Shown piece by piece: positions 45,786-54,936 of a stretch of 64,000 nucleotides of DNA (its first letter is position 1; every line of letters starts with the position of its first letter). The position numbers and the translations under genes were made by a program. A model generated the notes under the pieces. It made no database searches, was not told where the DNA came from, and saw only the letters and a program-made list of their open reading frames with translations. Source of the stretch: Flavobacteria bacterium MS024-2A (GTDB lineage Bacteria; Bacteroidota; Bacteroidia; Flavobacteriales; Flavobacteriaceae); NCBI GenBank assembly GCA_905182305.1, contig CAJJBB010000006.1, positions 124,001 to 188,000 on the forward strand, given 5' to 3'.

Positions 45786-48173
45786 ATGTTGAATATCGCT
45801 CGAAGAGAATTGAATTTTTTTTTTAGTAATCCAATAGGTTATATAGCTATGGGCTTTTACTTATTAACAAACACCTTATTGCTTTGGTTTTTTGACACTC
45901 CTTTTAATATACTCAGCATAGGCATTGGAAGTTTATCAACCTTTTTTGATCTTTCCCCTTGGCTTTTTCTATTACTTGTGCCAGCTCTTAGTATGCGTAG
46001 TTTTTCTGAAGAGCGTACTACTGGAACATTTGAGTTATTAATGACAAAGCCATTAAAAGCCATTGATATTTATGGCGGAAAACTTCTTGGAATTACTGCT
46101 GTATTTTCCATCACATTACTCCCTACTATTTTAAATATTTTTGCAATTAACACCCTATTAACTCAAGATACATACTTAGACTGGGGAAGTATAGTTGGTT
46201 CTTACCTTGGTTTAATTGGAGTAGGCTTTCTTTTTTTAGCATTAAGCTTGTGTACTTCTCTTTTGATTAAAAATCAAATTGCATCCTTTCTTGTATCAGT
46301 ATTAGTCTGTTTTACACAATTTTATTTGTGGTCATTTCTATCGGATTTCACAGGACATAATTGGATTTATCAAATCATTTCGAATATTGGAATTCAAACC
46401 CATTATTTAAGCATAAGCAGAGGAGTATTGACACTTAAAACCATTATTTATTTCTTAGGTCTTTTTTTAGGTATATCTAGTCTTAGTGTGTTATTAATTA
46501 AAAATAATGAAACTCCTAAAAAAGCTTTCAAAACACCAATAATAATTGTTTTTTTTACAATTTCATTAACTAATTTAAGTAGTGTATCTAATATACAAAT
46601 TGACCTTACACAAGATCAGCGTTATAGCCTAGCAGAGTCAACAATAAATAAACTTAATAAACTTGAACAACCATTACGAATAGATGTTTTTTTAGAGGGT
46701 GAATTACCTGGACCATATGTTAGTTTCAAAAATGAAGTAGATGCTGTTATAGCTCAATTAAAAAAACATTCTAATCAAATTATTGTTAATTATAACAACC
46801 CTTTTGATTTTGGAACTACGGATCAAATAATTCAGCAAATGCAAGAATATGGTATGAGCCCTGAAACTATAATTGAAAATAAAGATGGTAAACGAAATGA
46901 GAGTATTATTTTTCCTTGGATTATTATTAATAGTGGTGAACGCTCAGAACGAATTTCGCTCATTCAAAATCAATTGGGTGATACACAAAAGATTAAATTA
47001 ACACGTTCATTGCAACAATTAGAATATCAAATAATGGATGGTATTCATAAAATAACCCTGACAAGTAAACCTACTATTGCTGTTCTCACCTCACATCAAA
47101 CATCAGAAAATATAAAAATAGCTGATCTTTTAAAAAGTCTTCGTCCTTACTATGACTTAGCCTCGTTTAACCTTAAAAAGGAAGGTTTAACCGATCAAAA
47201 AAGTTTAGAAAACTTAAACCAATTTGATCTTTTATTAGTATCAAACCCTAAAGAAAAATTTACACGAAATGAAAAATACATATTAGACCAATATAGTCTA
47301 AACGGTGGGAGTCAATTTTGGATGCTTGAAGGTTTAAATATTGATCTTAAAAGTCTTTTCAGCACAAAAGGAAAAACTTATGGTTTTCCTAGAGATTTAA
47401 ATTTAGATGATTACTTCTTTAACTATGGCATTAAGATTCAAAAAAAAATTATTCAAGACCTTTACAATGCGCCTATAGTTTTGGCTAGTGGCTCAAAGGA
47501 AAACACTCAATACATATCTTACCCATGGCCATACTATCCTGTTTCTAAACCAGAAATTAGTTCTCATATTGGAAAAGACCTTGGACCTATAATAACAAAA
47601 TTTGTTAGTCCAATTGATACCCTTACCAATAATTTATTTAAAAAACCAATTTTAAAATCTTCAAAATTTACTAAATTAACAAGTGCAACTAAATTAATTT
47701 CATTGGAACTTGCAGGGCAGAAAATTCAACCTTCAAGTTTTAATGAGCCTGATAAAATTCTTGGGATAACCATAGAGGGGAAAACCACATCATTATTTAA
47801 AAACAGAATTAAACCAATAAACCTTAAGAGTTCAAAAGAAGATGGTCCTGTTAAAATGATAATTTTTGGTGATGGAAATCTAGCAGAAAATCAGACTGAT
47901 AAAGGAATTCCTTTAAGTTTAGGTTATGATAAATGGTCTAATAATTTTTATTCTAATAAAAGTTTAATAATGAATGGAATTCATTATTTAACAGAAAATA
48001 ATGACAGGTTATCTTTACGAGAAAAGACATGGCAAGTTCCATTTTTAGACGAACAAAAAATAATTCAAAATATAGCAATTTTGCAAATAGGTTTGTTATT
48101 ATTTACATTTTTATTTGGTTTAGGAATTGGATGGATTAATCTAAGAATTAGAAGTCAACAGTTATTAGCATAA
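45786..48173 (+). CDS. gldF-gldG: GldF-GldG fusion (gliding motility ABC transporter)
   Basis: One uninterrupted 795-residue frame holds two proteins that are separate in Flavobacterium johnsoniae. Residues 1-240 are GldF, an ABC-2-type permease with six membrane segments (N-P-I-G-Y near 15, S-M-R-S-F-S-E-E-R near 69). From about 246 comes GldG: a membrane helix (250-265), D-L-T-Q-D-Q-R-Y at 273-280, a periplasmic ABC-transport auxiliary domain and a C-terminal helix (about 765-790). No Met occurs near the junction, so separate GldG initiation is unlikely. The ATG at 45786 is preferred to an in-frame TTG at 45777. The ATPase GldA is elsewhere. The complex supports gliding and T9SS-related functions. 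Confidence 0.94.
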   Translation: MLNIARRELNFFFSNPIGYIAMGFYLLTNTLLLWFFDTPFNILSIGIGSLSTFFDLSPWLFLLLVPALSMRSFSEERTTGTFELLMTKPLKAIDIYGGKLLGITAVFSITLLPTILNIFAINTLLTQDTYLDWGSIVGSYLGLIGVGFLFLALSLCTSLLIKNQIASFLVSVLVCFTQFYLWSFLSDFTGHNWIYQIISNIGIQTHYLSISRGVLTLKTIIYFLGLFLGISSLSVLLIKNNETPKKAFKTPIIIVFFTISLTNLSSVSNIQIDLTQDQRYSLAESTINKLNKLEQPLRIDVFLEGELPGPYVSFKNEVDAVIAQLKKHSNQIIVNYNNPFDFGTTDQIIQQMQEYGMSPETIIENKDGKRNESIIFPWIIINSGERSERISLIQNQLGDTQKIKLTRSLQQLEYQIMDGIHKITLTSKPTIAVLTSHQTSENIKIADLLKSLRPYYDLASFNLKKEGLTDQKSLENLNQFDLLLVSNPKEKFTRNEKYILDQYSLNGGSQFWMLEGLNIDLKSLFSTKGKTYGFPRDLNLDDYFFNYGIKIQKKIIQDLYNAPIVLASGSKENTQYISYPWPYYPVSKPEISSHIGKDLGPIITKFVSPIDTLTNNLFKKPILKSSKFTKLTSATKLISLELAGQKIQPSSFNEPDKILGITIEGKTTSLFKNRIKPINLKSSKEDGPVKMIIFGDGNLAENQTDKGIPLSLGYDKWSNNFYSNKSLIMNGIHYLTENNDRLSLREKTWQVPFLDEQKIIQNIAILQIGLLLFTFLFGLGIGWINLRIRSQQLLA

Positions 48174-48212
48174 CTTTTGATAAGTTTCTTTTAGGAATTA
48201 GAGCAATTCAAA

Positions 48213-48220
48213 TATCTTTG
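48213..48220 (+). promoter_or_regulatory. Bacteroidota -7 box (TATCTTTG) before dnaN
   Basis: This is a perfect TAnnTTTG in the 62-bp gap after gldF-gldG, 15 bases before the dnaN ATG. It is consistent with a separate dnaN transcript. Confidence 0.55.
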
Positions 48221-48235
48221 ATGTAAATATTTAAT

Positions 48236-49354
48236 ATGAAATTTATTGTTTCTAGCGCTTCCCTTCTTAAAGAACTTCAAATGTTAGGAGGGGTAATTAA
48301 TAGTACTAATACCCTTCCTATTTTAGATAATTTTTTATTTAAAATTAATGGAAATAAGTTGACTTTAACTGCATCTGATCTTGAAACTACTTTTTCAACT
48401 TCTATTATAGTAGAGTCTGAAAGTAATAGCTTGATAGCACTCCCTGCAAGATTATTACTAGATATATTAAAAACTTTTCCAGAACAACCTTTAACGTTTG
48501 TTAAGACCGAAAAGAGTACAGTGGAAATAAGTGCAAATAATGGTAAATATGCTTTGGCTTATGTTGAGGGAGAGGAATTCCCTAAATCATCTGAGGTAAG
48601 TGATGCAAAAACGACAGTATTAAATAGTAAAATTCTTCATACTGCCATAAATAACACCTTGTTTGCTAGTGGAAATGATGATTTACGCCCTGTTATGAGT
48701 GGAGTCTTTTTTCAGTTCTCCACTGAATCTTTAACCTTTGTAGCTACTGATGCTCATAAACTCGTTAAATACACCCGTACTGACGTGACATCTGATGGCA
48801 CTTCAGAGTTTATAATGCCTAAAAAACCTTTGCAGTTAATAAAAGGTATTTTATTGGGCTCTGAAGATGAAATATCTATTGAATACAATGACACCAACGC
48901 ACAATTTAGTTTTGGAGAATCAACACTTACTTGTCGATTAATTGATGGTAAATATCCTAATTATGAAGCTGTAATACCAAAAGAAAATCCTAATCAAATG
49001 CAACTTGGACGTGTTGATTTTTTAAATTCAGTTAGAAGAGTAAGCATTTTTTCTAACAAAACAACTCATCAAATTCGTTTGAAAATTGCAGGAGCTGCAT
49101 TACAGATTTCTGCTGAAGATTTTGATTATAGTAATAGTGCTGAAGAGCGCCTAGATTGTGATTATCAAGGTGAAGACATTCAAATTGGATTTAATTCTCG
49201 TTTCCTTATTGAAATGCTCAATAATATGGAATCTGATAACATTAAACTTTCCATGTCACTTCCAAATAGAGCAGGCATCTTATCTCCATTAGATCACACA
49301 GAAGAAGGAGAGAACATAACCATGCTTGTAATGCCAGTTATGCTTAATGATTAA
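48236..49354 (+). CDS. dnaN: DNA polymerase III sliding clamp
   Basis: The 372-residue beta clamp has the usual length and three clamp domains. It starts M-K-F-I-V-S-S-A-S-L-L, has the A-T-D-A-H-K-L segment near residue 173 and R-L-I-D-G-K-Y-P-N-Y near 236, and ends V-M-P-V-M-L-N-D. The homodimeric ring tethers polymerase III to DNA. It is not next to dnaA here; a place after gldG is usual in flavobacteria as I recall. It is convergent with the acyltransferase gene. Confidence 0.97.
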   Translation: MKFIVSSASLLKELQMLGGVINSTNTLPILDNFLFKINGNKLTLTASDLETTFSTSIIVESESNSLIALPARLLLDILKTFPEQPLTFVKTEKSTVEISANNGKYALAYVEGEEFPKSSEVSDAKTTVLNSKILHTAINNTLFASGNDDLRPVMSGVFFQFSTESLTFVATDAHKLVKYTRTDVTSDGTSEFIMPKKPLQLIKGILLGSEDEISIEYNDTNAQFSFGESTLTCRLIDGKYPNYEAVIPKENPNQMQLGRVDFLNSVRRVSIFSNKTTHQIRLKIAGAALQISAEDFDYSNSAEERLDCDYQGEDIQIGFNSRFLIEMLNNMESDNIKLSMSLPNRAGILSPLDHTEEGENITMLVMPVMLND

Positions 49355-49361
49355 TTATCGT

Positions 49362-49383
49362 GTAAAGTAAGTAGATACTTTGC
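49362..49383. terminator. possible bidirectional terminator hairpin
   Basis: GTAAAGTA (49362-49369) pairs with TACTTTGC (49376-49383) with one G-T wobble and a 6-base loop, in the 28-bp convergent gap between dnaN and the next gene. There is no strong T-run, so the call is weak. Confidence 0.35.
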
Positions 49384-50642
49384 TACTTTTGGACACCCCT
49401 CATTATCACTTCAGATAAACGCTTGTAGGTCCCGTTTTCTAGTTTTTCTCTAATTCCAGAAAACGCTTTTAATGTAATTTTAATATCTTTAATTGTATGT
49501 GTTGCTGTTGGAATAAGTCGTAGTAAAATCAACCCCTTAGGTATTACTGGATAAACAACAATAGAACAAAATATTCCAAAATTTTCGCGAAGATCTTTTA
49601 CTAATGCCATAGCTTCAGGGATACTTCCCTTTAAATATACTGGTGTAACGCAACTTTGAGTAGTACCAATATCAAAACCACTTTCTTTTAATCCATTTTG
49701 TAAAGCGTTGACATTCTCCCATAACTTAATTTTAAATTCAGGACGAGTTCGGAACATGTCTAGTCGCTTTAATGCTCCTTTTACTAATTGCATTTGTAAC
49801 GATTTTGCAAACATTTGAGAACGCATATTGTATTTTAAATAATCAACAATTTCTTTGTCACCAGCAACAAATGCACCTGTTGAAGCCATTGACTTAGCAA
49901 ACGTAGCAAAATAAACATCAATTTGATCCTGGACACCTTGCTCATTTCCAGCTCCTTTTCCACTTTCACCAAGGGTACCAAAACCATGTGCATCATCTAC
50001 TAAGAAACGAAAGTTATATTTCTTTTTTAAGGCAACAATTTCCTTTAAACGTCCTTGCTCCCCTCGCATTCCAAAAACACCTTCGGATATTACTAAGATA
50101 CCACCTCCCGTTTGATCTGCTAACTTCGTAGCACGTTGTAAATTTTTTTCAAGACTAGTAACATCATTGTGCTTATAGGTAAAACGTTTCCCAATGTGAA
50201 GGCGAACTCCATCAACAATACAAGCATGAGCATCTACATCATAAACAATCACATCATCTTTTCCAACTAAAGTGTCTACAGTAGACAAAATTCCTTGGTA
50301 TCCAAAATTCAATAAATAAGCCGCTTCTTTATCTACAAATTCAGCTAGCTCATTTTCTAATTGCTCATGTAAATCAGTATGACCTGACATCATTCGGGCA
50401 CCCATTGGATAGGCTGACCCATATTCTGCAGCTGCTTCTGCATCTACCTTTCTTACTTCAGGCTGATTTGCTAATCCTAAATAATCATTTACACTCCAGG
50501 TAATTACCTCTTTCCCTTTAAATTTCATTCTATTGGAAATTGGTCCTTCTAACTTTGGAAAAACAAAATAACCTTCTGCTTGAGAAGCCCACTTTCCTAG
50601 TGGTCCTTTGTTTTCATGTATTCTTTCAAATAAATCTCTCAT
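49383..50642 (-). CDS. serine palmitoyltransferase-like acyltransferase (possible cysteate acyltransferase)
   Basis: The 419-residue fold-type I PLP enzyme belongs to the alpha-oxoamine synthase group (KBL/BioF/SPT). It has N-D-Y-L-G-L near residue 51, the G-Y-Q-G cofactor site near 113, D-D-A-H-G-F-G near 217 and the PLP lysine in T-F-A-K-S-M-A-S near 249. These enzymes condense an amino acid with an acyl thioester. In Flavobacterium a homologue is a cysteate-fatty acyl transferase for capnine (sulfonolipid) synthesis. The partner gene 50639-51694 could make cysteate. A true serine palmitoyltransferase remains possible. It overlaps the partner by 4 bases. Confidence 0.82.
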   Translation of the reverse strand: MRDLFERIHENKGPLGKWASQAEGYFVFPKLEGPISNRMKFKGKEVITWSVNDYLGLANQPEVRKVDAEAAAEYGSAYPMGARMMSGHTDLHEQLENELAEFVDKEAAYLLNFGYQGILSTVDTLVGKDDVIVYDVDAHACIVDGVRLHIGKRFTYKHNDVTSLEKNLQRATKLADQTGGGILVISEGVFGMRGEQGRLKEIVALKKKYNFRFLVDDAHGFGTLGESGKGAGNEQGVQDQIDVYFATFAKSMASTGAFVAGDKEIVDYLKYNMRSQMFAKSLQMQLVKGALKRLDMFRTRPEFKIKLWENVNALQNGLKESGFDIGTTQSCVTPVYLKGSIPEAMALVKDLRENFGIFCSIVVYPVIPKGLILLRLIPTATHTIKDIKITLKAFSGIREKLENGTYKRLSEVIMRGVQK

Positions 50643-51694
50643 TTTTTAATTGTAAGGTCGTTTATGTATTGAATATTATTTTGTGATTCATTAGAGGAAT
50701 CAAAAAATCCCTGAGCTGCCATCCATTCTTCATTGTATATTTTACTCATATAACGTGATCCATGATCTGGAAAAATGACTACAACTTTACTGTCCTCATC
50801 AAAATATTTTTCATCTACTAATTGATGAATTGCCTGCATCGCAGCACCAGAGGTATAGCCGACAAACATCCCTTCAGAGCGAGTAATATTTCTAGCGGTA
50901 TGAGCACTTGATTCATCTGTAACTTTCACAAACAAATCAATTACATCAAAATGAGTGGAAGAAGGAATTAAACTTTTCCCCAATCCTTCTATCCGATATG
51001 GATATATTTCATTAGGATCTAGTTCTTGTGTTTCATGATACTTTTTCAAAACAGAACCATAGGCATCGACTCCAATAACTTTAATATGCGGATTTTTTTC
51101 TTTCAAAAACTTCGCACACCCTGAAATAGTTCCTCCCGTTCCACTACTTGCAACAAGGTGAGTTATTTTCCCATTTGTTTGCTCCCAAATTTCTGGACCT
51201 GTAAAGCGATAATGTGCCTCAACATTAAGTTCATTAAAATATTGATTGATATAAACCGAATTTTTGATTTCACTATGCATTTTTTTAGCTACTTCATAAT
51301 AAGATCTTGGATCATCAACTGGAACATTAGCAGGACAAACATGAACTTTAGCTCCCATTGAGCTTAGCATGTTAATCTTATCTTTTGAGGATTTTGAACT
51401 AACTGCTAGAATACAATTATATCCTTTAATCATAGATACCATTGCTAAACTAAAACCTGTATTCCCTGAAGTAGTTTCTATTATAGTAGCTCCTGGTTTT
51501 AAAATACCCTTGCGTTCTGCTTCTTCAATAATATATATTGCTATTCTGTCTTTATTTGAATGCCCAGGATTAAAAGCCTCAAACTTTGCATAAAAAGATC
51601 CTTTATAACCTTTTACAGCTTTATTTAGTCGAATTAAAGGTGTGTTTCCAATCAACTCTAATATATTTTGATAGGTGTTCACATGTCCATTCAT
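50639..51694 (-). CDS. cysteine synthase-like PLP enzyme (possible cysteate synthase)
   Basis: The 351-residue fold-type II PLP enzyme has the PLP lysine in N-P-G-H-S-N-K-D-R near residue 48, T-T-S-G-N-T-G near 79, S-S-G-T-G-G-T near 187 and Y-T-S-G-A-A near 286. It is cysteine synthase/CBS-like, but K-D-R after the lysine differs from the K-x-R of classical CysK, and there is no cys regulon nearby. The 4-bp overlap with an SPT-like gene suggests it supplies that enzyme, for example cysteate from phosphoserine and sulfite (inference). A -7 box lies upstream at 51723-51730. Confidence 0.82.
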   Translation of the reverse strand: MNGHVNTYQNILELIGNTPLIRLNKAVKGYKGSFYAKFEAFNPGHSNKDRIAIYIIEEAERKGILKPGATIIETTSGNTGFSLAMVSMIKGYNCILAVSSKSSKDKINMLSSMGAKVHVCPANVPVDDPRSYYEVAKKMHSEIKNSVYINQYFNELNVEAHYRFTGPEIWEQTNGKITHLVASSGTGGTISGCAKFLKEKNPHIKVIGVDAYGSVLKKYHETQELDPNEIYPYRIEGLGKSLIPSSTHFDVIDLFVKVTDESSAHTARNITRSEGMFVGYTSGAAMQAIHQLVDEKYFDEDSKVVVIFPDHGSRYMSKIYNEEWMAAQGFFDSSNESQNNIQYINDLTIKK

Positions 51695-51722
51695 ACTTCG
51701 TTTTTAAAATAAAAAATTTTTG

Positions 51723-51730
51723 CAAATTTA
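51723..51730 (-). promoter_or_regulatory. Bacteroidota -7 box (TAAATTTG) of the SPT-like operon
   Basis: This is a perfect TAnnTTTG on the minus strand, 28 bases before the ATG. It is preceded after 16 bases by ATTG (51750-51747), close to the -33 TTTG. It is one of the better complete promoter candidates in the window. Confidence 0.55.
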
Positions 51731-51741
51731 ATGAAAAATTA

Positions 51742-53886
51742 TTAGTCAATTTTTCCTTCTAACTGTAAAATGAAAGTATATTCTTTTGCTACTTCTTTTA
51801 AGGCATTAAATCTACCTGAAGCACCACTATGACCAGCATCCATATTAGTATCTAAAAACAAAACAGTGCCATCTTTTTTTAATGTTCTTAATTTGGCTAC
51901 CCATTTTGCTGGCTCCCAATATTGCACCTGAGAATCATGAAATCCTGCAGTGACTAATAGATTGGGGTAAGCTTGTGCTTTAATATTATCGTAAGGTGAA
52001 TAAGACTTCATGTAATCATAATGTTCTTTATTATTAGGATCTCCCCATTCATCATATTCTCCTGTAGTTAATGGTATGGTATCATCCAACATAGTAGTTA
52101 CTACATCTACAAAAGGAACTGCTGCTATTACACTTCTATATAATTCTGGAGCTTCATTTACAATGACTCCCATTAATAATCCACCTGCAGAACCTCCAAG
52201 TGCATGAAGATGAGAGGCGCTGGTATACTTTTCTTTAATTAAATATTTAGAGCAGTCTATAAAATCGTTAAAAGTATTTTTCTTGTATAATAATTTTCCA
52301 TTTTCATACCATTGGCGACCTAAATACTCCCCACCCCTAACATGTGCAATTCCAAAAATAAAGCCTCTATTTAATAAGCTCAGTCGATTACTTGAAAAAC
52401 TAGGGTCAACTGTAGAACCATAGGAACCATAGGAATATAAAAGAAATGGTGTTTCAACACCGGGTGCAGTATCTTTATGATGCACTATAGAAATTGGAAC
52501 TTTTAAACCATCACGTGTTGTTGACCAAATACGTTTTTCTACATAATTATTTGGATTAAAATTTTGGTCCATAATTTCACTTTGCTTAAGTAATGTAGAA
52601 GTTTTTTTAACCATATCGTACTCAAAGAGACTACTTGGGGTTGTAAGTGACGTATACCCATAACGTAATTTTGTTGAATCAAAACTTGGGTTATATCCAC
52701 CATACAAATCATATGTTTCTCCTTTTATTGGTAAATAATAATCTTCTGTTCCATCCCATCGCTTAATACGTATTTGTGTTAAACCTTTCGTGCGTTCAGT
52801 TATAACCAAGTATTCTTTAAAAATTTCAATATCCATAAGCAATACATCTTCACGATGTGCTAAAATTGTTTCCCATTGATCAATACTAGTTTTTGAAGTA
52901 AGTGTTTTAGATAACTCAAAATTTAATGCCTTGTTTTTATTACTTAAAATATAAAAGTGATCTTCAAAATGATCAACACTATATTCAAGTCCTCGTATTC
53001 TTGACTGAACAACTTGGAAAGGACTTAGTGGCATATCTGACTTTATAAATTGAGTTTCGGTAGTAAGCGTACTATATGACGAAATATAAATATATTCGGT
53101 TGATTTAGATTCGCTGACATACACTGAATAAGTTTCATCTTTTTCATTAAAAACTAATGTATTATCATTTTCAGGATGCTTAATATTATGTCTTAAAACA
53201 CTTTCAGAACGAAGTGTTTCTGGATTTTTATAAACATAAAAAAAATGTTCATTATCTGATGACCATGCTGATCCACCTGTCGTGTTTTTTATTTTAGTTG
53301 GAAGAATTCGGCCACTATTTAAGTCCTTCACATAAATTGTATATTTTCTTCGTGACTCTATATCAACTCCATACACTACTTTTGAATTGTCAGGACTTAT
53401 ATTTAATCCTACTAATCGAAAATAATCATGTTCTTTTGCCATTTTATTACAGTCAAAAAGAATTTCTTCTTTAGCATCTAAAGACTTTTTTTTACGAGTA
53501 TAGATGGGATATTGTTGTCCCTTTATTAAACGTGTGATGTACCAGTAATCATTATAAAAATAAGGCACCGATTCATCATCTTCTTTCATACGAGACTTTA
53601 ACTCTTCAAATAAGTTTTTCTGAAATGACTGTGAACTAGTAGTCATTTTTTTTAAATAATCATTTTCACGCTCAAGATAATCGACTACTTCAGGGTTATC
53701 ACGTTCTTTAAACCAGAAGTAATCATCGACTCTCAAATCATTATGTTCTTTTAATTGAAATGGTATTTTATCTGCAACAGGTGGTAATATAGAGGTATCA
53801 AAATTCATAGATGATTTTTTTTTACATGCCGTAAATGTGGTTACAAAAATCAAACTTGTAATTAATATATAGCTACGCATATTCAT
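51742..53886 (-). CDS. S9 family peptidase, oligopeptidase B-like lipoprotein
   Basis: The 714-residue protein starts with a lipoprotein signal ending F-T-A-C (Cys near residue 20). A seven-bladed beta-propeller (about 80-430) precedes an alpha/beta-hydrolase domain with G-G-S-A-G-G around the nucleophile Ser near residue 565. The acidic residue follows, and the catalytic His is in D-A-G-H-S-G near residue 685. The W-S-T-T-R-D-G-L-K-V-P segment near 465 is typical of prolyl oligopeptidase/PtrB. It cleaves short peptides, probably in the periplasm or at the outer membrane. The start overlaps the threonine aldolase end by 14 bases. Confidence 0.93.
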   Translation of the reverse strand: MNMRSYILITSLIFVTTFTACKKKSSMNFDTSILPPVADKIPFQLKEHNDLRVDDYFWFKERDNPEVVDYLERENDYLKKMTTSSQSFQKNLFEELKSRMKEDDESVPYFYNDYWYITRLIKGQQYPIYTRKKKSLDAKEEILFDCNKMAKEHDYFRLVGLNISPDNSKVVYGVDIESRRKYTIYVKDLNSGRILPTKIKNTTGGSAWSSDNEHFFYVYKNPETLRSESVLRHNIKHPENDNTLVFNEKDETYSVYVSESKSTEYIYISSYSTLTTETQFIKSDMPLSPFQVVQSRIRGLEYSVDHFEDHFYILSNKNKALNFELSKTLTSKTSIDQWETILAHREDVLLMDIEIFKEYLVITERTKGLTQIRIKRWDGTEDYYLPIKGETYDLYGGYNPSFDSTKLRYGYTSLTTPSSLFEYDMVKKTSTLLKQSEIMDQNFNPNNYVEKRIWSTTRDGLKVPISIVHHKDTAPGVETPFLLYSYGSYGSTVDPSFSSNRLSLLNRGFIFGIAHVRGGEYLGRQWYENGKLLYKKNTFNDFIDCSKYLIKEKYTSASHLHALGGSAGGLLMGVIVNEAPELYRSVIAAVPFVDVVTTMLDDTIPLTTGEYDEWGDPNNKEHYDYMKSYSPYDNIKAQAYPNLLVTAGFHDSQVQYWEPAKWVAKLRTLKKDGTVLFLDTNMDAGHSGASGRFNALKEVAKEYTFILQLEGKID

Positions 53887-54904
53887 TCATTTTTATTAAA
53901 GTTGTTAACACATAATCGTGATGATCTTGTGTATAATCCCTGTGAGTAACAATTCTTAATTTTGCCTTTCCCAAAGAAATTATATCAATTCCTCTTTTAT
54001 TTAAATCTTTAATAAATTTAGTTTCTGAAACACCTTCAATCAAAGAAAATATTAAAATATTAGTTGTGACTGGTTCTACATTTTGAACATAGTTCCTCAT
54101 TTGCAAAACACCCTCAAGCTCTTTGGCTTTTCTATGGTCTTCTTTCAAATCCTTTAGTTGATGATTAATGGCATAAGTTCCTGCTGCTGCCAAATATCCA
54201 ACTTGGCGCATACCACCTCCAAATATTTTTCTGTAACGAATTGCTTCTCTAATATGCTGCTTTGATCCCAATAACAAAGATCCAACTGGACACCCTAAGC
54301 CTTTACTTAAACAAACTGAAATCGTGTCAAAAACCCTCCCAAAGTCAATTGGTGTTTCCTTTGTAACTTCTAAAGCATTCCAAAGTCGAGCTCCATCTAA
54401 ATGTAATGCTAAATTATGCTTATCACACAACTCTTTAATTGCAATAATTTCATCAAAATCATAAACAGCTCCTCCTCCTTTGTTCGTTGTGTTTTCAAGA
54501 CAAACCAAAGTGGTTTTTGGACTGTGATAAAAGTCTGGAGGATTGATTACGTCTTTAATTTGAGCAGCAGTAATACGACCCCTATTCCCAGAAATTAATC
54601 GACATGAAACCCCTGAATTAAAGCTGACCCCGCCTCCTTCATAATTATAAACATGAGCATAATGATCACATATTAATTCATCGCCCGGTTGTGTATGAAT
54701 TTTTATTGCTGTTTGATTGGTCATTGTACCGGAAGGAAAAAATAAAGCAGCCTCCATCCCAAAAAGTGCAGCAACTTCTTTTTCTAATTTGTTTACAGAA
54801 GGGTCTTCCTTAAAAACATCATCACCAACTTTTGCTGCAATCATAGCTTCAAGCATTTCCTTAGAAGGTTTTGTTACAGTATCACTTATTAAGTTGACTT
54901 TCAT
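53873..54904 (-). CDS. ltaE: low-specificity L-threonine aldolase
   Basis: The 343-residue PLP enzyme of the beta-eliminating lyase/threonine aldolase family begins N-L-I-S-D-T-V-T-K-P-S. It has F-F-P-S-G-T-M-T-N near residue 55, H-L-D-G-A-R near 168 and the PLP lysine in C-L-S-K-G-L-G-C-P near 198. It interconverts threonine with glycine and acetaldehyde. It is cotranscribed with the S9 peptidase gene (14-base overlap). Confidence 0.93.
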   Translation of the reverse strand: MKVNLISDTVTKPSKEMLEAMIAAKVGDDVFKEDPSVNKLEKEVAALFGMEAALFFPSGTMTNQTAIKIHTQPGDELICDHYAHVYNYEGGGVSFNSGVSCRLISGNRGRITAAQIKDVINPPDFYHSPKTTLVCLENTTNKGGGAVYDFDEIIAIKELCDKHNLALHLDGARLWNALEVTKETPIDFGRVFDTISVCLSKGLGCPVGSLLLGSKQHIREAIRYRKIFGGGMRQVGYLAAAGTYAINHQLKDLKEDHRKAKELEGVLQMRNYVQNVEPVTTNILIFSLIEGVSETKFIKDLNKRGIDIISLGKAKLRIVTHRDYTQDHHDYVLTTLIKMNEYA

Positions 54905-54936
54905 TCGTTAAGATTAAATTTAAAAAATATCCAGTA

